From the NCBI RefSeq assembly GCF_950066645.1, contig NZ_CATMFB010000004.1:62001-126000 (forward strand): DNA of 64,000 nt. Reading direction: 5' to 3'. Both the position numbers and the translations under genes were made by a program. Below, piece after piece: positions 18,009 to 27,044 of this stretch. Below the pieces are notes generated by a model, which did not search any database, was not told where the DNA came from, and was given only the letters and a program-made list of their open reading frames with translations. This DNA comes from an uncultured Thalassolituus sp. (GTDB taxonomy: Bacteria; Pseudomonadota; Gammaproteobacteria; Pseudomonadales; Oceanobacteraceae). Positions within the stretch are counted from its first letter, which is position 1. Each line of letters begins with the position of its first letter.

Positions 18009-18824
18009 ATGTCTGACGTAAAACGCTATGCCGCCGTTGTTGAATACAACGGCGCCTGCTTCCACGGCTGGCAACGCCAGAAGCATCACGACGAACCGAC
18101 CGTACAGGCCGCCCTTGAGGCGGCCATTTCAATGGTTGCCAATCATCCCGTAGAGGTCGCCTGCGCCGGAAGAACCGACGCCGGTGTTCATGCAACTCAG
18201 CAGGTTATCCATTTTGATAGCCCTTCGATCCGCAGTGATTATGGTTGGATGATGGGAATTAATACCCATCTGCCCGACGGTGTCTCTGTTCAATGGATCA
18301 GCGAGGTGTCGGGGGAATTCCATGCAAGATACAAAGCACAGGCCCGGCGTTATCGTTACCTGATATATAACCATCCCGCGCGTCAGGCGCTGATGCATGA
18401 TCAGTTAACCTGGTGGAAGTATCCTCTGGATGAAAAGCTGATGCACGAGGCTGCTCAGCGTCTCATCGGAACGCACGATTTCACGTCTTTCCGGGCGAAG
18501 GACTGTCAGGCGAAAAGCCCGGTGAAAGAAATGCACCACATCAGGGTTGAGAGGTTTGATCGTCTGATTATGGTGGAGCTGGAGTGCAGCGCATTTCTCT
18601 ATCATATGGTCCGCAACATTGTCGGTGTTCTGCTTCCTATCGGGCAGGGGCGCCAACCTGTTGAGTGGATGACCCAGGTGCTTGAGGCCCGGGACCGCAA
18701 TCAGGCAGGTGTCACGGCCCCGGGTGGTGGGCTCTACTTCGTTGGGGTGCGGTTTCCTGAAGAATTTGATATTCCCTGTTCACCCTGGGGGCCGGCGCTG
18801 CTTGAGCCTCTGATCGGTCGCTGA
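18009..18824 (+). CDS. truA: tRNA pseudouridine(38-40) synthase
   Basis: A 271-residue TruA, which makes pseudouridine in the anticodon stem-loop of tRNAs. The catalytic aspartate is D57 in GRTDAGVHA. YNGACFHGWQRQ at about 14-25 and the FLYHMVRNIVG block are conserved. It follows fimV immediately and is probably translated from the same mRNA. Downstream, the usual neighbour trpF is displaced by about 1.2 kb by two extra genes. Confidence 0.96.
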   Translation: MSDVKRYAAVVEYNGACFHGWQRQKHHDEPTVQAALEAAISMVANHPVEVACAGRTDAGVHATQQVIHFDSPSIRSDYGWMMGINTHLPDGVSVQWISEVSGEFHARYKAQARRYRYLIYNHPARQALMHDQLTWWKYPLDEKLMHEAAQRLIGTHDFTSFRAKDCQAKSPVKEMHHIRVERFDRLIMVELECSAFLYHMVRNIVGVLLPIGQGRQPVEWMTQVLEARDRNQAGVTAPGGGLYFVGVRFPEEFDIPCSPWGPALLEPLIGR

Positions 18825-18825
18825 A

Positions 18826-19554
18826 TTATTGTTTCAATGATCTGAGCATACGGGCATGTCGCCTGACTTCGCGCCGCTGAAGCGGGCCACCATGTCCCAT
18901 ATGAAATTCAGTTACTCCTGTATCTGTCAGTGCCTCAAGTGCCATTCCGACAGCCTGAGGGTTCTCTTCAAACGGTGGGCGCTTAGCTTTGCCCTTAAAC
19001 AGTATTCCACCCAGCAGAATTCCTGACGAGATAAGGTCGCCGACAAGCGCTACCTTGTCTTCAATGATCACGGAGATAGAGCCGCAGGTGTGGCCTGTTG
19101 TCGGTCTGACGTAACCCTCTATGCCGTATTCTTTAAGACAGTAGCTCTGGTCGCCTGTGAGCAGAATGTCCGGTGTAAAGGGTTGATAGGGTTTCTGTAT
19201 GGCGCCAGTGAGTTTGAATGCATGGCCGAACCAGCCGGTCGCACAGAAGGTCATTTTCTTTTCGCCCAGATAGAAGGGCAGATCGGCTTCGTGAGCAAGT
19301 ATCGGAGCCCCTGAATGCTGGCTCAGAAGGGCGGCATTTCCAGCGTGATCTATGTGTGCGTGGGTGATGATGATCAGGCTGATGTCCGAGTATGATTTGC
19401 CAAGACGCTCCAGTGCGCGTGCGACTTTGTCTTCTGTGCCGGGCAGACCGCTGTCGACCAGTATGTAACAGGGGTCCTGGCAGATCAGAAACGCGTTGAT
19501 CATTCCGGCAGGTGCAATAGGGATTCTGACGATTGAGGGTGGCGTGAGTGGCAT
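18826..19554 (-). CDS. Metallo-beta-lactamase-fold hydrolase
   Basis: A 242-residue MBL-fold protein. The metal-binding motif THAHIDHAG (HxHxDH) is followed by GHTCGSISV with the third-site histidine, then VGDL with the bridging aspartate and GHGG with the last histidine. The organisation is glyoxalase-II or hydroxyacyl-thioester hydrolase-like, but the substrate is not identifiable. ATG 19554 is chosen because AAGGAG stands just upstream; the track start at 19590 lacks a site. It is divergent from an HxlR regulator, which typically controls the gene it faces. The pair interrupts the truA-trpF order. Confidence 0.85.
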   Translation of the reverse strand: MPLTPPSIVRIPIAPAGMINAFLICQDPCYILVDSGLPGTEDKVARALERLGKSYSDISLIIITHAHIDHAGNAALLSQHSGAPILAHEADLPFYLGEKKMTFCATGWFGHAFKLTGAIQKPYQPFTPDILLTGDQSYCLKEYGIEGYVRPTTGHTCGSISVIIEDKVALVGDLISSGILLGGILFKGKAKRPPFEENPQAVGMALEALTDTGVTEFHMGHGGPLQRREVRRHARMLRSLKQ

Positions 19555-19639
19555 TCCGGTCTCCTTGTGGTCGAGGGCGTTCTTTGACACTCTAAAGAGC
19601 CGTTCGGGAACATCAATTACGCACTTTCAGGTAACTGCT

Positions 19640-19987
19640 ATGGGTCATTCAGCTGTGCACAGTGACAATCCGCTTTGTTGTCCGGTTGTCGAAACCCTGC
19701 GATTGCTCGGGGGGAAATGGAAGCCCATGCTGATTCATCAGTTGCTTGAGGCGCCGCAGCAGTTCGGCCAGTTGCAGCGCCGTCTGAGTCCTATCAGTCA
19801 TAAAGTGTTGACTGAGCAGCTGCGGGAGCTTGAAAATGCAGGGTTGGTTGCCCGTGACGTTGGTGAAGAGCGGGTAGTGACAGTGACCTACCAGTTGACT
19901 GAGTCAGGGCAGGCGCTTCGCCCGGTGCTTGATTCGATGTTTGCCTGGGCAGACGTTTTTCTGGCTGAAGCTGATTCCACCGTGTAA
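19640..19987 (+). CDS. HxlR-family winged-helix regulator
   Basis: A 115-residue regulator of the HxlR (MarR-like) family. CCPVVETLRLLGGKWKPML at the N-terminus is the family hallmark. It is followed by the winged helix with RLSPISHKVLTEQLRELENAGL. Cys residues at the start of this family can act as thiol or aldehyde sensors (HypR and YodB in Bacillus), and two are present here in LCCP. ATG 19640 gives the canonical length. It is divergent from the MBL hydrolase across 85 nt that include a CTCTAAAGAG palindrome (19590-19599). Control of that hydrolase is a reasonable inference. Confidence 0.85.
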   Translation: MGHSAVHSDNPLCCPVVETLRLLGGKWKPMLIHQLLEAPQQFGQLQRRLSPISHKVLTEQLRELENAGLVARDVGEERVVTVTYQLTESGQALRPVLDSMFAWADVFLAEADSTV

Positions 19988-20064
19988 AAGCTCCGACATG
20001 TCCGCTGAAAGCTGAACGCCGCATCTGTTATCATTTCTGCAAAGAGATTTCAGAGTAGAGCGAC

Positions 20065-20703
20065 ATGTTACGAACGCGTATCAAAATCTGCGGTATTACA
20101 CGCGCTGAAGATGCAAAGGCCGTTGTTGAGTCGGGTGCTGATGCCATTGGGCTGGTTTTCTATCCGCCCAGCCCGCGAGGGGTAACCGCGACTCAGGCGA
20201 TTGATATCGTTGCTGCTGTCCCGGCGTTTGTGACTGTTACGGCATTGTTCGTAAATCCCTCAGTCGTAGAGGTGCAAAGCGTTCTGGATAGCGTTAGAAT
20301 TGACCTTATCCAATTCCATGGTGATGAAGATGACGACTTTTGTCGACAGTTCAAACGCCCCTACATCAAAGCCCTCCGTGTCCGGCAAGCGTCGGATGTG
20401 GTGGCGTCGTGCCTGCGCTTCCCTGGCGCACTGGCAATTCTCCTAGACAGTTATAAACCTGGCGTGCCAGGTGGGACCGGAGAGACCTTTGACTGGACTC
20501 TGGTACCCGATAATCCGCCTAAACCCTTAATACTTGCCGGTGGTCTCGAGCCCGGAAATGTCGCTGAAGCGATATCCGTGGTGAAACCGTACGCTGTAGA
20601 TATCAGCGGCGGTGTGGAGGCAGCTAAAGGGATAAAAGATCACGGCAAAATCGCTGATTTTGTGAAAGAGGTGAATCGTGTCGACGAACACTACAGATTT
20701 TAA
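20065..20703 (+). CDS. trpF: Phosphoribosylanthranilate isomerase
   Basis: A 212-residue stand-alone TrpF catalysing the Amadori rearrangement in tryptophan synthesis. [12 protein letters not shown] at the N-terminus carries the catalytic cysteine. IQFHGDE and [14 protein letters not shown] are the other conserved TIM-barrel motifs. It overlaps trpB by 26 nt, so the two are translationally linked. Confidence 0.96.
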   Translation: MLRTRIKICGITRAEDAKAVVESGADAIGLVFYPPSPRGVTATQAIDIVAAVPAFVTVTALFVNPSVVEVQSVLDSVRIDLIQFHGDEDDDFCRQFKRPYIKALRVRQASDVVASCLRFPGALAILLDSYKPGVPGGTGETFDWTLVPDNPPKPLILAGGLEPGNVAEAISVVKPYAVDISGGVEAAKGIKDHGKIADFVKEVNRVDEHYRF

Positions 20704-21895
20704 TGTTGAACTGCCGGATGAGCGTGGCCATTTCGGTATTTTTGGTGGGCGTTTCGTTTCCGAAACCCTGACCGCCGCTCTGGATGAACTGCAGCAGACC
20801 TATGCCAGACTGCGCAATGATCCTGATTTTCAGGCAGAGTTTGATAAAGAGCTCGCTCACTACGTCGGTCGTCCATCGCCGCTCTATTTTGCGGAGCGTC
20901 TGACCGAACTGTGTGGTGGTGCAAAGATCTACCTCAAGCGGGAAGATCTTAACCACACGGGCGCCCACAAGGTGAACAATACGATCGGGCAGGCACTGCT
21001 TGCGAAGTTCATGGGCAAAAAGAAAGTGATTGCTGAGACAGGTGCTGGTCAGCACGGTGTGGCCTCGGCAACGGTCGCGGCCAAGTTTGGTCTCGAGTGT
21101 AAGGTGTTTATGGGCTCGACGGATGTTGAGCGTCAGAAGCTGAACGTTTACCGGATGAAGCTTCTGGGCGCAGAAGTCGAATCTGTTACCTGTGGCACCA
21201 AAACACTCAAAGATGCGATGAATGAAGCCATGCGCTACTGGGTCACAAATGTAGAAGATACTTTCTACATTATCGGTACGGCAGCTGGGCCCCACCCATA
21301 CCCTATGCTGGTGCGTGATTTTCAGAGCATCATTGGTCGCGAAACTCAGCGCCAGTGTGATGAGCAGATCGGGCGTCAGCCCGATGCGGTAGTCGCCTGT
21401 GTTGGTGGTGGCTCTAACGCGATCGGTATGTTCTACCCGTACATCAAGTACCCGGAAGTTGCCATGTATGGCGTTGAAGCGGGCGGTCTGGGTCTGGATG
21501 GTGATGATCATGCAGCGCCGCTCAGCAAGGGACGCCCAGGGGTTCTTCACGGGAACCGCACGTATCTGATGGAAGACGAAAACGGCCAGATCATGGGTAC
21601 GCATTCTATCTCTGCCGGTCTTGATTACCCGGGTGTTGGGCCCGAGCACAGCTGGTTGAAGGATGTTGGCCGCGCTAACTATGTGGCTGCTACGGATGAT
21701 GAAGCTCTGGATGCTTTCCATAAGCTGACCCGCCTCGAAGGCATTATGCCAGCACTTGAGAGTTCTCATGCGGTTGCGTATGCCATGAAATTGGCGGCGA
21801 CGATGGATAAAGATAAGGTCATCGTCGTAAATCTGTCAGGTCGTGGTGATAAAGATATACACACCATCGCATCTTTGGATGGTGTGACGGCCTGA
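20678..21895 (+). CDS. trpB: Tryptophan synthase beta chain
   Basis: A 405-residue TrpB that condenses indole with serine using PLP. The PLP lysine is K98 in GAHKVNN. The phosphate-binding GGGSNAIG block is at about 242-249. It starts at GTG 20678 inside trpF with GAGG upstream. A hairpin with no T-run follows the stop. trpA, normally adjacent or overlapping because the subunits form an alpha2-beta2 complex, begins only 413 nt later. Confidence 0.96.
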   Translation: MSTNTTDFNVELPDERGHFGIFGGRFVSETLTAALDELQQTYARLRNDPDFQAEFDKELAHYVGRPSPLYFAERLTELCGGAKIYLKREDLNHTGAHKVNNTIGQALLAKFMGKKKVIAETGAGQHGVASATVAAKFGLECKVFMGSTDVERQKLNVYRMKLLGAEVESVTCGTKTLKDAMNEAMRYWVTNVEDTFYIIGTAAGPHPYPMLVRDFQSIIGRETQRQCDEQIGRQPDAVVACVGGGSNAIGMFYPYIKYPEVAMYGVEAGGLGLDGDDHAAPLSKGRPGVLHGNRTYLMEDENGQIMGTHSISAGLDYPGVGPEHSWLKDVGRANYVAATDDEALDAFHKLTRLEGIMPALESSHAVAYAMKLAATMDKDKVIVVNLSGRGDKDIHTIASLDGVTA

Positions 21896-22308
21896 TCGCT
21901 TCAGTACCCCGTTTAGCGGGGTGCTGAAAGTCAGAAAGATCGACAGAAACCGCGTGAAACGGATCAGATTTGTTCTCTTTGTTTCTGAGCAGACTTATCC
22001 GGCCAGTGTTGTGCTCAATTTTTGCAGGACTCTGGTTGCGCGACGGTTTTCTGAATGCAGAAAATTGGCAGTCGGGGTGGCCTGCAATACTTTTGAGTAT
22101 TTGCTCCTGTGCGTTTGTGGCCTGCGGTTCAGTGTTATGACCCGGTCCGTTTTCGATGTTATGGGAAGAGAGCACCTCCGGTTGCGGGATGTTTGCGTAG
22201 GCGGAAGCAGGCATTGCGTTTTGAAAAACGTACATGGTTGTTTCAGTTCACCAAAGGAATACTGCCAACGGTTATGCCGGAAGCAGACGAAGATTTAGAG
22301 TTGCTGAT
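21896..22308. other. 413-nt non-coding gap between trpB and trpA with a series of small hairpins
   Basis: No convincing gene is seen. The possible reading frames here are short and rich in Cys, Arg or low-complexity residues, and lack a good start site. Four hairpins occur in order: CAGTACCCCG/CGGGGTGCTG (21902-21926, one wobble), TTTTCTG/CAGAAAA (22047-22064), AATACT/AGTATT (22086-22101) and CGTTT/AAACG (22217-22230). None is followed by a T-run. The segment could be a decayed gene, an untranslated RNA, or a region carrying a separate trpA promoter. Confidence 0.55.
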
Positions 22309-23112
22309 ATGACCCGCATAAGTAAAGTATTTGACACCCTGGCGAGCCAGGGGAAGAAAGCCCTGATTCCCTACATTACAGCCGGTGATCCGGACAAAGA
22401 AACGACTGTTCCTATGATGCATGCTCTGGTGGAAGCCGGTGCAGATGTTATTGAACTTGGAGTCCCGTTTTCAGACCCTATGGCTGATGGTCCCACGATC
22501 CAGCTCGCGTGTGAGCGCGCTCTGGCGCACGGTACCTCTCTTCGCGATGTTCTGGCGATGGTCGCCGAATTCCGCAAAACCGATCAGAAGACAGCTGTTG
22601 TTCTGATGGGCTACCTCAACCCGGTCGAGGCCATGGGCTACGAGACCTTCGTCAGTCTGGCCTCTGAATCCGGGGTGGATGGCGTTCTGATCGTTGATAT
22701 GCCGCCGGAAGAAACGGCAGAAGTCGACAGCATGTTTGAAGCGGCTGGAATCGATTTTATTTACCTCCTCGCACCAACCAGTACTGAAGAACGCATCAAG
22801 ACAATCGGTAAGGTGGGGCGTGGGTACGTGTACTACGTATCGCTGCGTGGTGTTACTGGATCAGCGGCGATCGACGTTGATGATGTTTCGCGCAACCTTG
22901 ATCGTATCCGTGAGCACGTGGTTGCCCCTCTGTGTGTCGGCTTCGGGATTCAGAATGCCGAAGCTGCAGCCCGGGTGGCGGCGGTATGCGATGGTGTGAT
23001 CGTGGGCAGTGCTCTGGTGAGTCGTATTGCAGATCAGGTTAATAACCCACCGCAGGCGATCACGGATGTTTCAGGCCTTGCTCACAGCATGCGTGAGGCG
23101 ATGGACGCCTGA
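22309..23112 (+). CDS. trpA: Tryptophan synthase alpha chain
   Basis: A 267-residue TrpA that cleaves indoleglycerol phosphate and channels indole to Trp[12 protein letters not shown] at about 20-30, [14 protein letters not shown] with the catalytic Glu and Asp at about 50-65, and the PTSTEERI region are all present, so the gene is intact. Start ATG 22309 ([11 protein letters not shown]) fits the family; the ribosome binding site is weak (AGAG). folC begins 3 nt after the stop. In the related gene order accD would be expected between them; it is not there. Confidence 0.96.
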   Translation: MTRISKVFDTLASQGKKALIPYITAGDPDKETTVPMMHALVEAGADVIELGVPFSDPMADGPTIQLACERALAHGTSLRDVLAMVAEFRKTDQKTAVVLMGYLNPVEAMGYETFVSLASESGVDGVLIVDMPPEETAEVDSMFEAAGIDFIYLLAPTSTEERIKTIGKVGRGYVYYVSLRGVTGSAAIDVDDVSRNLDRIREHVVAPLCVGFGIQNAEAAARVAAVCDGVIVGSALVSRIADQVNNPPQAITDVSGLAHSMREAMDA

Positions 23113-23115
23113 TAA

Positions 23116-24378
23116 ATGACCGGAAACACACTCGACTGGTCTGTGGATGAATGGCTTGCCTATCTGGAAGCCATCCATCCCGTTGAAATAGAGTTGGGCC
23201 TCGCCCGCGTGTCGTCAGTGGCCGAGAAACTTGGCTGTCTGCGTCCGGCGGGTCGGGTGATTCTGGTTGGTGGAACCAACGGCAAAGGCACCACGTCGGC
23301 ATTGCTGGCCGCTCTGCTCCGGGCTCAGGGTATGAGCGTCGGAATCTATAATTCTCCCCATATTCACCGCTACAACGAGCGCGTAACGCTCGATGGCAAG
23401 TTTATCTCCGATAGCGATCTGTGCCGGTCTTTTCAGGCGGTGGAGGATGCACGCGGTGACACTTCCCTGACGTATTTTGAGTTCGGTACATTGGCCGCGT
23501 TATGGCATTTCTCGCAGACCGCACCAGATGCGGTAGTGCTTGAGATCGGGCTCGGCGGGCGCCTGGATGCCGTGAATATTGTCGATGCTGATCTGTCGGT
23601 GGTGACCAGCATAGGATTGGATCATCAGGCCTGGCTGGGTGATACGACTGAGCAGATCGCTTACGAGAAGTGTTCGATCGCGCGTCCGGGGCGTTGGCTG
23701 GTGTGTGGCCAGCAAACGCCGCCAGCGACTGCTGCTGAAACAGTGTCTGCAATCGGCGGTCTCTGGTGTTGCCGGGATTCAGATTTCACCGCCGATCTGC
23801 GCGATGAGGGTTTAGAAGTCAGTTATCGGGTGTCCGGTGTTGATAAAACCCTGAAGTTTCCAGAGTACTCTATACCGCACCACAACGTTGCCACCGCTGT
23901 TCAGGCGCTTGGCCTGATGGGGTGGCTGCCGCAGGATGACGTTATTGTTCAGACGGTTGCAGCGCTCAGGGTACCGGGGCGCTGGCAGGTCGTCGGGCAG
24001 AACGAGCGCACTTACGTTCTGGATGTAGCTCACAACCCTCAGGCGGCGGCTTACCTTCGCCATCATGTCGACCGCGTGGATTGTCTGGTGCTCGGAATGT
24101 TGAGTGATAAAGACGTCGCGGGTGTGATTGAGGCACTGCCAGAACCAGATCGTATTATTACTGTCACTCTTGATACCTGGCGCGGCCTCAGTGCGGATGC
24201 ATTGGCGGAGCGTATTGAACTGACAGGGCGGGTTGTCGCCGACAGGTTCGATAATATGGAAGATGCCTTGACTGCAGTGCCAGAAGAGGGTGTCATCCTC
24301 ATCGCCGGGTCCTTCTATACGGTAGAGGCCGCGGGTGAACTGATTACTGCCAGAGAGGGCACATGGAACTCCATCTGA
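23116..24378 (+). CDS. folC: Bifunctional folylpolyglutamate / dihydrofolate synthase
   Basis: A 420-residue Mur-ligase-family enzyme. The ATP-binding loop GGTNGKGTTSALLA is at about residues 52-65. YFEFGTLAALWHF and EIGLGGRLDAVN are FolC signatures of the bifunctional type that also adds glutamate to dihydropteroate. It starts 3 nt after trpA and its end overlaps the SPOR-domain gene by 16 nt. The trpA-folC-SPOR string is therefore probably one operon. Confidence 0.95.
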   Translation: MTGNTLDWSVDEWLAYLEAIHPVEIELGLARVSSVAEKLGCLRPAGRVILVGGTNGKGTTSALLAALLRAQGMSVGIYNSPHIHRYNERVTLDGKFISDSDLCRSFQAVEDARGDTSLTYFEFGTLAALWHFSQTAPDAVVLEIGLGGRLDAVNIVDADLSVVTSIGLDHQAWLGDTTEQIAYEKCSIARPGRWLVCGQQTPPATAAETVSAIGGLWCCRDSDFTADLRDEGLEVSYRVSGVDKTLKFPEYSIPHHNVATAVQALGLMGWLPQDDVIVQTVAALRVPGRWQVVGQNERTYVLDVAHNPQAAAYLRHHVDRVDCLVLGMLSDKDVAGVIEALPEPDRIITVTLDTWRGLSADALAERIELTGRVVADRFDNMEDALTAVPEEGVILIAGSFYTVEAAGELITAREGTWNSI

Positions 24379-24917
24379 AAAAGCGCATTCTTGGCGCGGT
24401 GGTGACTGTCACGGCGATGCTGATTGTACTGCCTATTATTCTTGATGGTTCGCGGACGCACGAGCTGCTGGAGACAACAGCGCCAGTCCGTCCTGAGGCA
24501 CCTCAGTGGTCGACGCCTGAATATGAGCGGCAGGTGCGGGAAGAAATTGAGGAAGTCGTTGCTGGGGAAGCAACGGCGGCCATCGCCATACCAGAGCCTG
24601 AGGTAGTGACCCGGGACGAGCCAGTTTCTCAGGAAGCCCCTGCCGACCGGGGGGTGCTGGATGAGTCCGGTGTGCCTTATGCCTGGACGCTTCAGCTCGG
24701 AGCGTTCAGTCAGCGCGAGAATGCGCACCGCCTGCGTGATCGCCTCAGAGCGAAGGGGTATAAGGCCTACGTTCAGGAATTTCCGTCACAGGGCATTGTC
24801 CGGGTTTATGTCGGACCAGAGCTACGACGAGACGATGCAGAGCAACTGCGCGAGCGGCTGCGCAGCGAGCTGAAGCAGCAGGATATCTATATCCGCCGCT
24901 ACGCCGCGGAAAGCTGA
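24363..24917 (+). CDS. SPOR-domain cell-division protein (DedD-like)
   Basis: A 184-residue bitopic membrane protein. A membrane helix lies at about 8-26 (LGAVVTVTAMLIVLPIIL), then a Pro/Glu-rich periplasmic linker, then a SPOR domain at about 100-182 (WTLQLGAFSQRENAHRLRDR and the RVYVGPEL strand). SPOR domains bind denuded septal peptidoglycan. Position between folC and cvpA matches DedD of E. coli and PA3110 of Pseudomonas. The start overlaps the folC end, indicating coupling. Confidence 0.88.
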   Translation: MELHLKKRILGAVVTVTAMLIVLPIILDGSRTHELLETTAPVRPEAPQWSTPEYERQVREEIEEVVAGEATAAIAIPEPEVVTRDEPVSQEAPADRGVLDESGVPYAWTLQLGAFSQRENAHRLRDRLRAKGYKAYVQEFPSQGIVRVYVGPELRRDDAEQLRERLRSELKQQDIYIRRYAAES

Positions 24918-24957
24918 GAGTTTCCCTTCCGTCAATCCTTTTATAGCGCACTCTCTC

Positions 24958-24966
24958 TGGTATACT
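24958..24966 (+). promoter_or_regulatory. Extended -10 promoter for cvpA-purF
   Basis: TG-G-TATACT at 24958-24966 is an extended -10 element with a near-consensus hexamer. The -35 region 17 nt upstream is poor, as is common for extended -10 promoters. Transcription would start near 24973, giving a short leader before the cvpA ATG at 24999. No E. coli-type PurR operator is visible. Confidence 0.55.
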
Positions 24967-24998
24967 GCGCGCTTTCTTAATGACTGCCGGGGCAGTGA

Positions 24999-25493
24999 AT
25001 GACCGTCATTGATTGGGTGATACTGGGTGTCATCGTGGTTTCAGGGCTGATCAGCCTGATGCGTGGCTTCGTGAAAGAAGCGCTGTCGCTGGTGTCCTGG
25101 GTTGTCGCTCTTTTTGTTGCCCGTTTCTTCAGTGGCAATCTGGCGACGCTGCTGGAAGGGCAGATTGAAACCAACAGTCTTCGCTGGGTCGTTGCCTTCG
25201 TCATTCTTTTTGTTGCTACGCTGTTTGTAATGGCGCTCATCAATTACCTGATTTCCCAGATAGTGAAGGCCACTGGCCTGACCGGTACTGACCGGGTTCT
25301 GGGGATGGTCTTTGGTATGGTCAGGGGGCTGCTCATTGTGGTCGTTCTGGTCTACCTTGGACAGATGACTATGCTACCGGGTGATGCCTGGTGGCAGGAG
25401 TCCAGTATGATTCCTCATCTCGAGGTGCTGGCAGAATGGGCGCGTAAGACCCTGCCTGCTGCAGTATCTCAGGTGATGGCCGCTTCCAGTTAA
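24999..25493 (+). CDS. cvpA: CvpA family membrane protein
   Basis: A 164-residue inner-membrane protein with four predicted helices (about 5-22, 27-46, 63-85, 100-120). IDWVILGVIVVSGLISLMRG at the N-terminus is typical of CvpA, which is needed for colicin V production in E. coli and lies upstream of purF. The GFVKEALSLVSWV segment after the first helix is conserved. purF follows after 27 nt, so co-transcription is expected. Confidence 0.92.
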   Translation: MTVIDWVILGVIVVSGLISLMRGFVKEALSLVSWVVALFVARFFSGNLATLLEGQIETNSLRWVVAFVILFVATLFVMALINYLISQIVKATGLTGTDRVLGMVFGMVRGLLIVVVLVYLGQMTMLPGDAWWQESSMIPHLEVLAEWARKTLPAAVSQVMAASS

Positions 25494-25520
25494 TAAAAGC
25501 TTGTTTGAGGTATAACGCGC

Positions 25521-27038
25521 ATGTGCGGAATTGTGGGTATTGTTGGTAAATCCCATGTCAATCAGTCGATTTATGACGCTTTGACTGTGCTCCAGCACCG
25601 TGGCCAGGACGCCGCCGGTATTGTCACCAGCTACGGAAACAAGCTTTGCCTGCGCAAAGACAACGGCCTGGTGCGCGACGTCTTCCGCACCCGCCACATG
25701 AAGCGTCTGCTCGGTAACATGGGTATTGGCCATGTGCGCTATCCGACCGCAGGCAGCTCAAGTTCCGCAGAAGCTCAGCCTTTCTATGTGAACTCGCCTT
25801 ATGGCATCACGCTGGCACACAACGGCAACCTGACAAACACAGAGCAGTTGGCTGAGGATATCTATCGTGAAGATCTGCGCCATGTGAATACAACGTCAGA
25901 TTCTGAAGTCCTGCTGAACATCTTTGCGCACGAATTGCAGGAACAGCGTCAGCTGAAGCCGTCACCGGAAGTGATTTTTAAAGCTGTTCGTGAAGTACAT
26001 AAACGGATTCGCGGTGGTTACGCTGTGGTAGCCATGATCACAGGTTACGGTATCGTGGCTTTCCGTGACCCGCATGGTATCCGTCCTGCTGTGTTCGGTC
26101 ATCGCGATACGGCTCAGGGGCCTGAGTACATGGTGGCCTCCGAGTCGGTTGCGCTCGACGCACTGGGCTTCCGCCTTGATCGCGATATCGCGCCGGGTGA
26201 ATGTGTCGTCCTGACAGAGGACGGCCAGATTTTTACCGAGCAGTGTGCCGAAAACACAGAGCTTACTCCCTGTATTTTCGAACATGTTTACTTCGCTCGT
26301 CCTGATTCCATTATCGATGGTATTGCGGTGTACAAAGCGCGTTTGCGGATGGGCGAAAAGCTCGCCGAGAAGATTATGCGCGAGCACCCGGATCATGACA
26401 TCGACGTTGTTATTCCGATTCCTGATACCAGTCGTTCTTCTGCACTTGAGCTTGCGAACCATCTGGGCGTGAAGTATCGCGAAGGCTTTATGAAGAACCG
26501 CTACATCGGCCGGACATTCATCATGCCGGGTCAGCAGCTGCGTAAGAAATCCGTGAAGCAGAAGCTGAACGCCCTGGATCTTGAATTCCGCGGAAAGAAT
26601 GTTCTGTTAGTGGATGACTCGATCGTTCGTGGCACCACCTGTGAGCAGATCATTGAGATGGCCCGGGAAGCGGGAGCCCGCAACGTTTACTTCGCTTCGG
26701 CGGCACCTGCTGTGCGTTTCCCTAACGTCTACGGCATTGATATGCCGGCGAAGGAAGAGTTTATCGCTCATAACCGCAGCACCGAAGAAATCGCCAAAGA
26801 AATCGGTGCTGACTGGCTGGTTTACCAGGATATCGAAGATCTGGTGGAAGCCTGTCTTGAAGGTGCAACGACAGATGCACGCAGCTTTGACTGTTCCGTC
26901 TTTAACGGCGAATATGTCACTAAAGATATCAACGACGAGTACTTCCGCCGACTCTACGAGTTGCGTGCGGATGCTTCCAAGACCCTGCAGGTGATTGATA
27001 ACGAAGCGATCGACCTGCATAACGAAACCGAGAGCTGA
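25521..27038 (+). CDS. purF: Amidophosphoribosyltransferase
   Basis: A 505-residue PurF catalysing the first committed step of purine synthesis. It begins MCGIVGIVG, so Cys2 becomes the N-terminal nucleophile of the glutaminase domain directly after Met removal. There is no propeptide, as in E. coli. The PRPP loop [13 protein letters not shown] lies near residue 363. GAGG precedes the ATG, and metZ begins 6 nt after the stop. Confidence 0.97.
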   Translation: MCGIVGIVGKSHVNQSIYDALTVLQHRGQDAAGIVTSYGNKLCLRKDNGLVRDVFRTRHMKRLLGNMGIGHVRYPTAGSSSSAEAQPFYVNSPYGITLAHNGNLTNTEQLAEDIYREDLRHVNTTSDSEVLLNIFAHELQEQRQLKPSPEVIFKAVREVHKRIRGGYAVVAMITGYGIVAFRDPHGIRPAVFGHRDTAQGPEYMVASESVALDALGFRLDRDIAPGECVVLTEDGQIFTEQCAENTELTPCIFEHVYFARPDSIIDGIAVYKARLRMGEKLAEKIMREHPDHDIDVVIPIPDTSRSSALELANHLGVKYREGFMKNRYIGRTFIMPGQQLRKKSVKQKLNALDLEFRGKNVLLVDDSIVRGTTCEQIIEMAREAGARNVYFASAAPAVRFPNVYGIDMPAKEEFIAHNRSTEEIAKEIGADWLVYQDIEDLVEACLEGATTDARSFDCSVFNGEYVTKDINDEYFRRLYELRADASKTLQVIDNEAIDLHNETES

Positions 27039-27044
27039 TTTGTT

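Noticed and set aside
20624-21769. Long 381-codon open frame antisense to trpB
   Set aside because: It lies entirely opposite strongly conserved trpF/trpB and is rich in His/Arg/Thr as expected from the complement of a GC-rich gene; no start site supports it.
21819-22298. Reading frames on both strands in the trpB-trpA gap (21921-22298 plus, 21819-22235 minus)
   Set aside because: They lack ribosome binding sites, are rich in Cys/Arg or low-complexity residues, and the minus-strand frame runs into trpB. No family resemblance was seen.
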